NCBI GenBank assembly: GCA_023091665.1
Contig: JALJCQ010000031.1
Coordinates: 248,001-312,000, forward strand
Reading direction: 5' to 3'
Length of the DNA: 64,000 nt
DNA from: Pythium myriotylum
Lineage: Eukaryota; Oomycota; Peronosporomycetes; Pythiales; Pythiaceae
Positions 50,348-59,404 of the stretch are shown one piece after another. The translations under genes and the position numbers were made by a program. The stretch's first letter is position 1. Every line of letters begins with the position of its first letter. Below the pieces are notes generated by a model that had not been told where the DNA came from, did no database searches, and saw only the letters and a list, made by a program, of their open reading frames with translations.

Positions 50348-52228
50348 TCAAAGATGTTGAGCTTCGGCGCGCAGTCCACCATAGTTGGCGTTGATGTAGT
50401 CGCGGACAGGCGCAGGTAGAGTCACCGGGAGAAAATGGCGCCGATTCGAGTCGAAGCACTCACTCGGATTGCCACGGGCACCAGAGCATCCTGTCTGCGA
50501 TAACGACTTGAGGCACAGGGATTTGCCGCCCTGACGTGGGATTAGTTGGATTACTTCTTGTGGCATTCGTGCTCGTTGGCTCGACGCGTCTCCACCGCGC
50601 CGAGGACCACGTGGTCCGTCAGGCGGACGGAACCACCGCTCTTGAGGGCCGTATGGTGTGGCGGCCGTAGTTCCTCTCGAGGCACCCGCAGCGTGTGAGG
50701 TCTGGAGGGCTTGTGCGACACGTTGAGACGTAATAAGTTGGACAATCATCTGGAACTCAGGATGTGTTTGGCACAGCGTTTCCACCGCGTGGAGACGGGA
50801 CGCGCCGCCATCGTTGGCATCCCGCGCCGCGCAATTCCGAAAATGTACGAGGCGCCCATTCGTCCAGATAACCAGGTACTTGAGGTCCAAGGGGCCCCAT
50901 AGCTCCAGCCCGACGAGTTGCTGTACAAACGCGAGCAGAGACTGACCGAACGCGACCGTAGCTGGGGCAGCAAATGCGGCAAAGTACGTGCACAAAGTCG
51001 AAATGGCACCGATCACGTCCTCGATACATGCCGGGACGGCTGGAGACGGAACACCCACCGCGGCCGAAAAATTCTGCATGTTCACGCTGGAAGAGTGTAC
51101 CCATTCGATCTTGGCGAGATGGTTGAGCCGAGTCATATTCATGACCGATAATCCGCGTGTGCCGAAGTCAAGCGCGAAGAGCCGCAACAGCACGCCCGGG
51201 TGTGGGGGAAACTGGACCGCGTGGTGGGCAATCAGACTATCGAGAAAATCGTGCGCTGACGTACCTGGAGGAAGTGGAGCCATCGTGATCTCAAAAATCT
51301 TTTCTTGTGTAGAAGTTGGCAGAAACTGGAACTTGGAAGTCCTTTTGTCGGCCTTGCTGCCGTCCCCCGCCAGCGCGACGTGGTGTCTCTTGGGAGACGG
51401 CTGCTGGCGCGCCCTCACCGATAGGTAGTGATCGAGGAGCTCCGGGTCGTGCGCCAACGACGCGACTATTCTCGCGTGCCGGTCGGCGTCATCTCTGGAC
51501 ACTGCGTGATCTCGGGATGGACCCGGTGTCGGCGCGTGGGCCACGCATGAGGCGTCCTCATCAGACGCCGAGTCGTAAAAGGAGTCAGACGGCGCCGGAC
51601 GCTTCGTCCCACAACTCGGCGGACTGGATGCGCGCGCCACCGGCGACGGTTGCGATAGTTGAGCCCTGGCGGTCGACTGGCCATGGCTATCCGGAGGGGA
51701 AAAGAACGTGGCCCCGATTCCGTCGCGTACAGACTTCGGAATGCACCGAGCACAACTTTCGTGGACAAATACGAAGTCGATCGCGTGCTGAAGCGGAAAG
51801 TGATGGGATGCCGAGTCCTCCGGACTAATCGATACGCAGGAACGATTTCCGGTCGGGATGTTCTCCGGCTCCACGAGGCGATCGAGAATTCGGACGATGT
51901 TCCGAGTCGGGGTCTGCCGTGGTCTACTGTCGTCACCGAGCAGGCGACCGAGAATCGAGGCGTGGATAGCCTGCATCTCTTCCAGTGGTGTCCTCACTGG
52001 GAACCGGCATTGCCCGAGAAGAAGCGCCGTGACTGGGTCGATCACGATCGCCGAGGTCGCCCGGCACGTCGATGCGTCGTCTTCACCGGACTGGACGACG
52101 ATGTTGGCGCCTCGCGTCGCCACGACTTGGCCGTGGACCCAAGCCGAAGAGGTACGAGCAAGGACCGCTTGATGGAGGAGCGCGTGCGCGCGCGATGCTC
52201 GGCCGCGCGAAGCGTTGGTGGCCGTCAT
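50348..52228 (-). CDS. Gag-like protein of the Ngaro-type element
   Basis: 626 residues from the first ATG after repeat A1. The N-terminal half is low-complexity and Pro/Ser/Arg/His-rich (THATPGPSRDH, SPKRHHVAL). A more ordered middle (IFEITMAPLPPGTSAHDFLD onward) precedes a C-terminal Cys/His cluster (SLCLKSLSQTGC, ECFDSNRRH) like the zinc-knuckle-type end of DIRS-order gag proteins. It presumably coats element RNA. Assignment rests on position and the Cys/His cluster; no closer family was recognised. Confidence 0.65.
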   Translation of the reverse strand: MTATNASRGRASRAHALLHQAVLARTSSAWVHGQVVATRGANIVVQSGEDDASTCRATSAIVIDPVTALLLGQCRFPVRTPLEEMQAIHASILGRLLGDDSRPRQTPTRNIVRILDRLVEPENIPTGNRSCVSISPEDSASHHFPLQHAIDFVFVHESCARCIPKSVRDGIGATFFSPPDSHGQSTARAQLSQPSPVARASSPPSCGTKRPAPSDSFYDSASDEDASCVAHAPTPGPSRDHAVSRDDADRHARIVASLAHDPELLDHYLSVRARQQPSPKRHHVALAGDGSKADKRTSKFQFLPTSTQEKIFEITMAPLPPGTSAHDFLDSLIAHHAVQFPPHPGVLLRLFALDFGTRGLSVMNMTRLNHLAKIEWVHSSSVNMQNFSAAVGVPSPAVPACIEDVIGAISTLCTYFAAFAAPATVAFGQSLLAFVQQLVGLELWGPLDLKYLVIWTNGRLVHFRNCAARDANDGGASRLHAVETLCQTHPEFQMIVQLITSQRVAQALQTSHAAGASRGTTAATPYGPQERWFRPPDGPRGPRRGGDASSQRARMPQEVIQLIPRQGGKSLCLKSLSQTGCSGARGNPSECFDSNRRHFLPVTLPAPVRDYINANYGGLRAEAQHL

Positions 52229-52276
52229 GTTGGTTGGATACGAGCAAACGCGAACCGGTTAAGAACACACTTGTGT

Positions 52277-52403
52277 GTTACGCTGCCAATCGAAAAGTGG
52301 CCTGTTCTATCAGTCCTACGCTTGGTGATTGGTCCTTGGGAGCCACACATCCCGCCTTCGGAAAACAAGCTTTCCAAACGTAATTACGTCCGGAAACCTG
52401 ACC
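52277..52403 (-). repeat. Split direct repeat A1
   Basis: 127 bp at the 5' end of the element in its own orientation. 17 further bases (52404-52420) separate it from sequence alignable to the empty sites. Confidence 0.9.
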
Positions 52404-52580
52404 GTTTGAAGCATCTTTATGTGGACCTGTTGTTCCACTGAGAATCGGTGTGGGATCATATCAAACATTCATCGGTGCTATGTCGCGGTGTGGAAAATGG
52501 TATTTTGTATTACCCATTTAGAAAATGGAGAACCCGCCTCAACCATACTAGGATCCTCCATCAAAACTGCTCGGCCATTT

Positions 52581-53678
52581 TTAGATCTTCTGCTCCGGTG
52601 TCGGAGCGGCCGTGATGTTGCCCATATCCGCAATGGTGAAGTTTTGGTTCGCAACGCCACCTTCGTTCGTCCAGAACACCGACGGCTTGACGTCGCGCGA
52701 GGCGCTCGCATCGATACCCACGGAGATCCAAGAGAACACTCCGTCCTCGACGCTGTTGCCCAGAAGCGCGTATTCAAGCACGGGATCGAAGCCGGAGTTG
52801 GCCACCTGATCGATGAAGAAGTCCTCCTTGTTGGTCGTGAGCGCCTGTTTGTTGGTGTTGTAAACTGCGGTTTTTAGCACCTCGAGTGACAGGTCCTGGT
52901 CGAAGTAAAGCTGTCCGACGCTCGCGATACCGCCGCCAACGTATGTATTGTTCTGCAGCACCTTGCCGCCGTGGGAAGCCACAATGTGCAGGTGGTGGGT
53001 GCGTCCAACGTAGTGGCCGGGGTACTTGGTGATGAACTGTACGAGGCCGTCCTTGTCGGTAGGCGCCAAACCACGCATGAAGGTCGTGTTGGAGTTCGAT
53101 AAATCGTTCGGGTTTCCGTTGTCCGAACCAACGACGCCCGAGTAAACGCCCGTCGCATTCGCTCCCCAGAAATCAATGTAGTAGTTGGGGATGGCCTTGC
53201 AGGTGTTGATGTCGATGAACTGGATGAGCGCGTAGAGATCGATTCCGGGTTGATTCTCACGCAGATCGTTGCGGATGTACTCACCCTTTACGTAGTACGG
53301 ACCTTGGGTGACGTCCGGGCTCAAAACGCATTTTGGCGTGGATCCAAAGAGCGCCACCTTATCGTAGTTGTTGGGCGTGACACATGACAGCGCCGTCTTG
53401 TGCTTCTTGTTGACGATGTCAGCGACCGTGAGGCGACGACGTTGCTCCTGAATCGATTGGATGGCGTCGAGACGACGAGCAGCAGCACGTTCTTGCAGCT
53501 CACGGTAGTGGGGCTGGTTGGCACAGGCAGCAAGCGAGCGGTGGGCCTTAGCATGAAAAACCTTGTCGGCTTCGACCTGAGCGAGCGATCGCTCGTGGTT
53601 TCCACCCGGGTGGGCGAACGTCGTGGTGCCGGCAATAGCGAGGATGGCGGTGGCAAAGATAGAACTGAGCTGGACCAT
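52581..53678 (-). CDS. Secreted intradiol dioxygenase, copy 12
   Basis: 365 residues, closest to copy 9: signal peptide MVQLSSIFATAILA, AQVEADKVFHAKAHRS, IRNDLRENQPG, and a C-terminus of GNITAAPTPEQKI where copy 9 has SAPSPEQKL. The ligand residues are intact. Replacements relative to copy 9 are few but scattered, so this pair is older than the near-identical subgroup pairs. It is convergent with copy 11, now with the retrotransposon between them. Confidence 0.9.
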   Translation of the reverse strand: MVQLSSIFATAILAIAGTTTFAHPGGNHERSLAQVEADKVFHAKAHRSLAACANQPHYRELQERAAARRLDAIQSIQEQRRRLTVADIVNKKHKTALSCVTPNNYDKVALFGSTPKCVLSPDVTQGPYYVKGEYIRNDLRENQPGIDLYALIQFIDINTCKAIPNYYIDFWGANATGVYSGVVGSDNGNPNDLSNSNTTFMRGLAPTDKDGLVQFITKYPGHYVGRTHHLHIVASHGGKVLQNNTYVGGGIASVGQLYFDQDLSLEVLKTAVYNTNKQALTTNKEDFFIDQVANSGFDPVLEYALLGNSVEDGVFSWISVGIDASASRDVKPSVFWTNEGGVANQNFTIADMGNITAAPTPEQKI

Positions 53679-53732
53679 CGGAACGGTTGAGGGCGGCGGC
53701 TGGGGTAGTTGAGTTGGTGTTGCTGGTAGGAA

Positions 53733-53748
53733 GCAAATTGCAGAGTGA
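53733..53748 (-). promoter_or_regulatory. INR/FPR core promoter of IDO copy 12
   Basis: On the minus strand, TCACTCT-GC-AATTTGC, 55 nt before the ATG. Confidence 0.65.
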
Positions 53749-55809
53749 GGAGACACGACAGAGGCAAGCTCTGTGAGGTGGGGCCTTCAGTTTTATCATG
53801 TTAGCGCATCGGATCTATGTTATCTATCTCTCGTGCGCTCTCACAATCGCCGCAGTGAGGTCAGGGATCAAGAAGTACTGCTCTCGGCAAGGATTCGCAA
53901 GGCCTCGACGGTTTGTTGCTCGAAGAAAACACTCGCCGAGCTGCCTAGTGAAGTTGAGTTTGCGGTTTTATCGCCTGAGAAATGGGTCTGTCTATCGGGT
54001 GATGCTCGAGACTGACGATTTTTTCAGGTCTTTTCTTGCGGCAAAGGTCTCGGGAGACCCAGCGTGAGTGAGAGTTGTCTCACGCAGTTGAAGCCTTATG
54101 GGTGGGTTGTTTAGTCAGCCCACGCTCACGTGGAGCCTATCCATTTCCACGCGGCGATCTTCCCGGATAGGGTCCATATCCAGCCCCCGTACCGTCTGAA
54201 ACCCTCAAATCACAGTTGATATTTTAGATTTCGACACAACGACAGGCACAACGGAATAACGATGAATTCGTAACTCATCCATGTACAGTCTACGCACACT
54301 CGAAGTGGGAAGCTCGACAACGACAGACAGACAGGCGACTCATCCGCTGCTGTCTTCTGTGACGTTGCCTTACTATTCTGCGACGTTGCCTTACTGGTCC
54401 ATGCAGTAACCCGTGTTTTGGCCGTGCATGGGAATTATCCGACTCTATAGTTTTGTTCATCATCACTTTGACGGCAGGAGACAGACAGAACACAAATGGG
54501 GTCTAGTTTCAAGTTAGTTGATGACGCTTTCAACAGGAGCAACGCTTTGAAAAGAAATGGACGAAACGCAAGGTCTTCAGACGAGTATATCCATGAGGTG
54601 CAGGGGGCGCGGACAATCTGACGACGGACGCCCGGCTACGGTCTCACATGGCTTGTTGAGCATTGGAACACACTCATCTAGAGATTTGGAGTTGAGCGTC
54701 TAGTTTCAAACGGAACGCTTTCTCATGAAGGTTTCCACCGGATTCGCCTAGACAGTGGATAGACCAGGACTTATAAAGGAAGGTAATCAGCTCCACAATT
54801 GAAATCACTCTATCAATGATATGTGTACTCGTCAACCCAAAATGTTATCAGGTGTGGCGATACACAAGCCCGTACCGGTCGTTGTAAGCAGTTTGCAGAT
54901 GTCAACTATCTAAAGTGGTGAGAGTGAACAAATCGAAGGCACGATGGGCCACGCGCGCACGCTTCATTCAGATGCAATACTTATAACAAGAATCCAGTGA
55001 GTCACTGTGAAAAGTATCATCACGAGACCCGACTCGCCTTCGCAAATCTTCCAGTTCGAGTCTGCATCTAGCAAGCCAGTTTCTCACCTCCCAACCTCCC
55101 GTGGCTCACAGCTCACAGCCTCAACAGTTCACGGCACAAGCTTTCGCTGGATTACGTTTCGTCAAACAATCGCGTCTATCCACTAGGGAAGCAGGGTATT
55201 GGTAATCGCGAGGTCACGCTCTGTTTTGGGTCGGACCTTTTTTCACGGCCACTTCCTTTACTTTAGGAAGAGGAAACTAAAGGCCGCTTCAACTGGATGA
55301 ACAGGTATTAGCAAGGGAGACAAGGTTGTGTTTCATTTTAGGCCTACTGCAAGCTAAACCTACAAAGACTCAACGTTCGGGTGTTGACCAATACACACAT
55401 AATAATACAGTATTTTTCACTTGGAAAAGCAGATTCTTAGAAGAAGTCATGGATTGGCAAACTGTCTCCAAGATACAAGCAAGTTTAGCGACAATTCATT
55501 AGAGCTGGTGGTCCAAAAAGAGAGCCCTTACGAACTTGGTTCGAGGCTGTCCATTTCGAAGGGGGAATTCATCCCAACTGTCCCTTCTTCGACTTTCTGA
55601 CCTTTTAACCAGCCCATTCAAACAGAATCTACAGAGTAGATGAGAGGAACAAAGAGCTGACGTTAGAGGATATTTGGTGGCTTCTTATCCTCGGACCCCC
55701 GAGACATTCGAGGCTCTCTCAACGTCACAGGCTCGTCGAGATCGACTTTGATTAGTACACTCTCACGGCAAAAATGCAGATTTCTCCGGCAGTAATCCAT
55801 GTTCAGGCA
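53749..55809. other. Gene-poor right arm of the large palindrome
   Basis: Patchy mirrored homology to 36.3-38.6 kb, without the 0.43 kb insertion found there. An 18-base direct repeat TCTGTGACGTTGCCTTACT/TTCTGCGACGTTGCC is at 54355-54394. No gene is supported. Confidence 0.5.
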
Positions 55810-56090
55810 TTTGTTTATGTCGGACTCAGCAATTTCGGTCAGCTCCACTTCACCAAAGACCTATCGCTTGAGGTACTTGCATCTTTGCATTAGACCGCCA
55901 ACCAGCAAGAGCTCGTGATGAACGTCGACAATCAGTTGACATCCACATGCCCGCGCCTCCGGGGCCAGAAATGATGGGCGACACCGTGGTAGCTGGCTTT
56001 TGTGAAACCACACCACTTTTGGTGGTCGCTCGCATGTCGTTGGTACAGAAACACAACATAGCGAAAGCTGAGAATCCATTTCAACAATGC
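55810..56090 (+). pseudogene. Decayed intradiol dioxygenase relic
   Basis: The frame reads FVYVGLSNFGQLHFTKDLSL then EVLASLH-stop, then NQQELVMNVDN, and further on GPEMMGDTVVAGF. These align in order with TYVGGGVASVGQLYFDQDLS, NKQELTKNDAD and YALLGDTVEAGVF of intact copies. An in-frame stop and several indels show long decay. It lies tail-to-tail with the GH5 gene and has a mirrored counterpart at 36060-36320, so it predates the large palindrome. Confidence 0.62.
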
Positions 56091-56146
56091 TCAAATCGGG
56101 TATTGAAGGAAGCTGAAATCGCGCTGCTCAAGTCAACGATATGCAA

Positions 56147-57634
56147 TTAGACCCGGGGGACCGAGAAGATGCCCTCGCGCAGCAGCTGTCGCATAGACCA
56201 CCCCACAAGGATTCCATTCGTGGTTGTGTTGAGCTCCTGGTCGTTGCGCCACGTCCAGAAGCTCCAGCCAGCCGCTGCACCTTCATAACTCTTGAGCTGT
56301 GCAGCCGCGTATATCTTTTGCAGCGTGCGGTTCTTGAACGGCGCGGTGGCCTCTGGACTGCCAAGGCTCCATTCGCCAAGGAACAGGGGGTTACCCGTCC
56401 ATGGGTCAAGTCGAAACTGGCGGTAGCCTCGCGCTGCCTCGATGAGCTCGGTCTCATTGAAGCCGATATAGCTCCACTTAAAGTACGGATGGAACTCGTG
56501 CCAGACGTTGGTGAACTCTGGTGGGCGGAAGAAGTCAGCCATAACGTTGGGTTTCTGGTCTCGCAGCATGGGCGATGTAGCAATGATACAGTCGTTGCCC
56601 GTCGCGCGGATACGTCGGTAAGCCTCGCGATAGTAGGCAAGTAGCACATTGTAGCTCGGGAAAGAGGGCTCGTTCATGAGGTTGAGCCCAAGAAACGCCT
56701 CGCTGTGCTGGTAACGCGACGCTAGGAAGGTGGCAAACTGGAGCGAGTTGTCGACGTTTGCTTGTGACTTGTCCCAGTTAGCCTGCCCTGCGATCTGCGG
56801 CGCACTGTGATCGAGTGCGTTCTGTGAACCCTGGTGCGCGTGGAGATCCAGCATGACCGCGAGATTGTACTTCTTCCCCCAGTCGTTAACTAGGCGATCG
56901 AGGTATTTCAGTCCACCAGGAGCAAAGACCTCGGTGATATTGTTGGCCTCAGTAGACGGGTCGTCGTTGACGATCCAAAAGCCCACAGGGATACGCACCG
57001 AGTTGAGACCAGCGGCCGCAATCTCGACGATGTCAGCCTCAGTGATCCACGAGTCGCGGTGGGCTTCGAGCTGTCGAGTGCCACGCTCTCGGCCGAGAGC
57101 CTTCATCGTCAGATACTCGCCGTTGTTGGCTGTGGTGAAGTCAACACCCTCCCATGCCGGCGACGTGTAGCTCATCCAGTGCTCGAGCACGAGCCAGCCA
57201 CCGAGGTTGACTGAACGCGATGGGATCACACCTGAACGCAGCTTCCACTGCACGTGGTCGCTTGGCGGAAGTGTCTTGGTTGTGGGTCGTGGTAGTAGTG
57301 GGGGCGATGTCACCGGCGGCGCCGATGGCGCGCCGGGCAGTGCGCCTGATGCAACTCCCATCGCCCAGCGGACAGGGCCCTTGATACTCTTGAGCCAGCA
57401 GGTGCCGTTGTTGGTGGCATTCCACGAGTACGCCCAGCACCCGGAAAAAGCAACGCATTTGTCACAGCAATCAGCGATGGATGCACCTGGCGCGCTGCCG
57501 ATGTCGTTGTCTTCGTAGTTGATACGTTCTTGCGTGGAGCAAGTAAGATCGCTGTCCAGACGGCGAGCAGGCAGCGCAAGTGCGGCGCCCAACTGGAGGA
57601 AGGCGACAGCAAGCACGGCGGCGAGGCGAGGCAT
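56147..57634 (-). CDS. Secreted PAN-domain GH5 glucan beta-1,3-glucosidase
   Basis: 495 residues. Signal peptide about 1-20 (MPRLAAVLAVAFLQLGAALA); a PAN/apple-like module about 30-85 with paired Cys (CCDKC, GCWAYSW, CWLKS), often carbohydrate- or protein-binding; a Pro/Thr linker 100-126; and a GH5 catalytic domain of the exo-1,3-glucanase type about 130-495. Diagnostic features: SVNLGGWLVLEHWM, SVRIPVGFWI, the acid/base Glu in NLMNEP (E322), EFHPYF, and the nucleophile Glu in LFLGEWS (E421). Beta-1,3-glucan is a major oomycete wall polymer and also occurs in plant callose, so either wall remodelling or attack on host callose fits. Unlike its mirror copy, the frame is complete. Confidence 0.9.
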   Translation of the reverse strand: MPRLAAVLAVAFLQLGAALALPARRLDSDLTCSTQERINYEDNDIGSAPGASIADCCDKCVAFSGCWAYSWNATNNGTCWLKSIKGPVRWAMGVASGALPGAPSAPPVTSPPLLPRPTTKTLPPSDHVQWKLRSGVIPSRSVNLGGWLVLEHWMSYTSPAWEGVDFTTANNGEYLTMKALGRERGTRQLEAHRDSWITEADIVEIAAAGLNSVRIPVGFWIVNDDPSTEANNITEVFAPGGLKYLDRLVNDWGKKYNLAVMLDLHAHQGSQNALDHSAPQIAGQANWDKSQANVDNSLQFATFLASRYQHSEAFLGLNLMNEPSFPSYNVLLAYYREAYRRIRATGNDCIIATSPMLRDQKPNVMADFFRPPEFTNVWHEFHPYFKWSYIGFNETELIEAARGYRQFRLDPWTGNPLFLGEWSLGSPEATAPFKNRTLQKIYAAAQLKSYEGAAAGWSFWTWRNDQELNTTTNGILVGWSMRQLLREGIFSVPRV

Positions 57635-58612
57635 ACTTTGTCGCTGGAGAATGTAGAATTGCGAATGAGTGCCTTGAGGATGCTAGCCTTGCCGTGCATT
57701 CACGCCATAAGGGACCAAGGTTCCCGAGAGCCATCCCATACGACTCGGTCATGGATGGCTGGACGGCAAGTGGACACAAAATGAGTCCGCCCCGGGAAAC
57801 AATGGCCTCTGGCAGAAGACGCTCGGCATCACCCAGAACACCTCTTACAGCATCTAGTGGCTCTGCAGAGAGAGCTCCGCGGGAAATCGAAGGGTGCGAT
57901 ACGCCGTGCTCAGCCTTCGAATCCTCTCGACTGAGCAGAGTGACGAAACAATAGACGAATCTCCGAGGTACTATATGAGAACGCCGAAAAAAGGGACTGC
58001 ACGGTTCTAGTTGCTAGGACGATGTGTACGCATCTTCAAGTGATTCGGACTTTGGTTTGGTTTGAATGATTTTGTATATTGTTGGGCTCTATTTGGTAAC
58101 TCGAGAGGTGGAGGCCGCATAGCCAACAAAAGAAAACACATGCACTTGAGCATCTTCGGTCTCGACAACTTCGATGCATACTCACCGCTCGGCAAGGAAT
58201 TCCGACAGACGAGTTGTTTACTGTGAAGGGGTCGGCACGCCAGTGAACTGCGGAGGCGGCGTCTGGCCCGGCGGCTCCATATCCGCGTTCGTGAACGACG
58301 GGTTCTTGATGCCGCCCGTGCTCGTCCAGAACATCGAAGGCTTCACATCGCGGGATGCCGACGCGTCGATGCCAATCGAGATCCACGAGAACACACCAGC
58401 CTCGACGTTGTCGCCGAGAAGCGCGTACTCGAGCACGGGGTCAAGTCCCTGGTTCGATGTCTGCGTCAGGTACGGGTCAGCGTCGTTCTTGGTGAGCTCT
58501 TGCTTGTTGGTGTTGTACGGGGAGGTCTTGAGCACCTCGAGCGACAGGTCTTGGTCGAAGTAGAGCTGTCCGACGCTCGCGACACCGCCACCGACGTACG
58601 TGTTGTTCTGTA
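56147..58612. repeat. Right arm of GH5-containing inverted repeat (IR5)
   Basis: Reverse complement of 33573-36038, containing the intact GH5 gene, its upstream region and the 3' third of dioxygenase copy 13. Confidence 0.9.
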
Positions 58613-59333
58613 GCACCTTGCCGCCGTGGGAAGCCACGATGTGCAGGTGGTGCGTCCGCGTGGCGTAGTGGCCAGGGTACTTGGTGATGAACTGGACGAG
58701 ACCGTCTTTGTCGGTAGGCGCAAAGCCACGCATGAAAGTCGTGTTGTAGTTGGAAATGTCGCGGTCGTCGCCGTTGCCGAAGCCGAGGACGCCCGAGTAG
58801 ACGCCCGTGGAGTTGGCTCCCCAAAGGTCGATGTAATAGTTCGGCACCCCTTTGCACGTGTTAATATCGATGAACTGGATCAGTGTGTACAAGTCGATGC
58901 CAGGCTGATCCTCACGCATATCGTTGCGGATATACTCGCCCTTGACATAGTACGGACCCTGAGTGACATCGGGGAACAAAACGCACTTGGGCGTGGATCC
59001 AAAGAGCGCCACCTTGTCGTAGTTGTTGGGTGTCACGCACGAGAGCGCCGTCTTGTGTTTCTTGTTGAGCACGTCAGTAAGCGAGAGGCGACGGCGCTGC
59101 TCGTGGATTGACTGGATGGTCTCGAGTCGTCGTGCGGCGGCGCGTTCCTGGAGTTCGCGGAAGTGGGGTTTGTTGGCGCAGGCGGCGAGCGATCGGTGCG
59201 CGTGGGCGTTGAATTGGTTTTCGGCTTCGATCTCGGCGAGCGAGCGCTGGTGGTGGGCCTCTCCGGGGTGGGCGAGCGTGGTGCCGGCGACAGCGAGGAT
59301 CGTCGTGGCGAAGATCGAAGCGAGTTGGACCAT
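58218..59333 (-). CDS. Secreted intradiol dioxygenase, copy 13
   Basis: 371 residues, intermediate to copies 1-4: the same N-terminal region (HPGEAHHQRSLAEIEAEN) and a similar Pro-rich tail, shortened to PPPQFTGVPTPSQ. Iron ligands are retained; the usual DFWGAN is DLWGAN. It is transcribed toward GH5 in the same direction. The part downstream of LQNNTY is duplicated as the 33573-33967 fragment. It is the likely nearest relative of the ancestor of copies 1-4, which lie 40 kb away in this window. Confidence 0.9.
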   Translation of the reverse strand: MVQLASIFATTILAVAGTTLAHPGEAHHQRSLAEIEAENQFNAHAHRSLAACANKPHFRELQERAAARRLETIQSIHEQRRRLSLTDVLNKKHKTALSCVTPNNYDKVALFGSTPKCVLFPDVTQGPYYVKGEYIRNDMREDQPGIDLYTLIQFIDINTCKGVPNYYIDLWGANSTGVYSGVLGFGNGDDRDISNYNTTFMRGFAPTDKDGLVQFITKYPGHYATRTHHLHIVASHGGKVLQNNTYVGGGVASVGQLYFDQDLSLEVLKTSPYNTNKQELTKNDADPYLTQTSNQGLDPVLEYALLGDNVEAGVFSWISIGIDASASRDVKPSMFWTSTGGIKNPSFTNADMEPPGQTPPPQFTGVPTPSQ

Positions 59334-59388
59334 TGGTATGGCTGAGGTGTTGGCTTGAAGGTGGTGCTGGAGGTGTTGCTAGTGGAGA

Positions 59389-59404
59389 GCAAATTGCAGA
59401 GTGA
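59389..59404 (-). promoter_or_regulatory. INR/FPR core promoter of IDO copy 13
   Basis: On the minus strand, TCACTCT-GC-AATTTGC, 56 nt before the ATG. This standard promoter contrasts with the repeat-array promoters of the otherwise related copies 1-4. Confidence 0.65.

Larger units (their letters stand above)
46990..52403 (-). mobile_element. Ngaro/PAT-type tyrosine-recombinase retrotransposon (DIRS order)
   Basis: Read on the minus strand the order is A1 repeat, gag-like frame, reverse transcriptase-RNase H, tyrosine recombinase, then B1-A2-B2. These split direct repeats (A1 ... B1 A2 B2) are the structural signature of Ngaro/PAT elements, which integrate through a circular intermediate with a tyrosine recombinase instead of a DDE integrase and usually make no target-site duplication. 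All three frames are long and mostly intact, with one apparent single-base frameshift in RNase H. A1 and A2 differ by one base deletion, so the insertion is fairly young. Paralogous uninterrupted sites at 32.81 kb and 39.94 kb define the insertion point. Confidence 0.88.
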
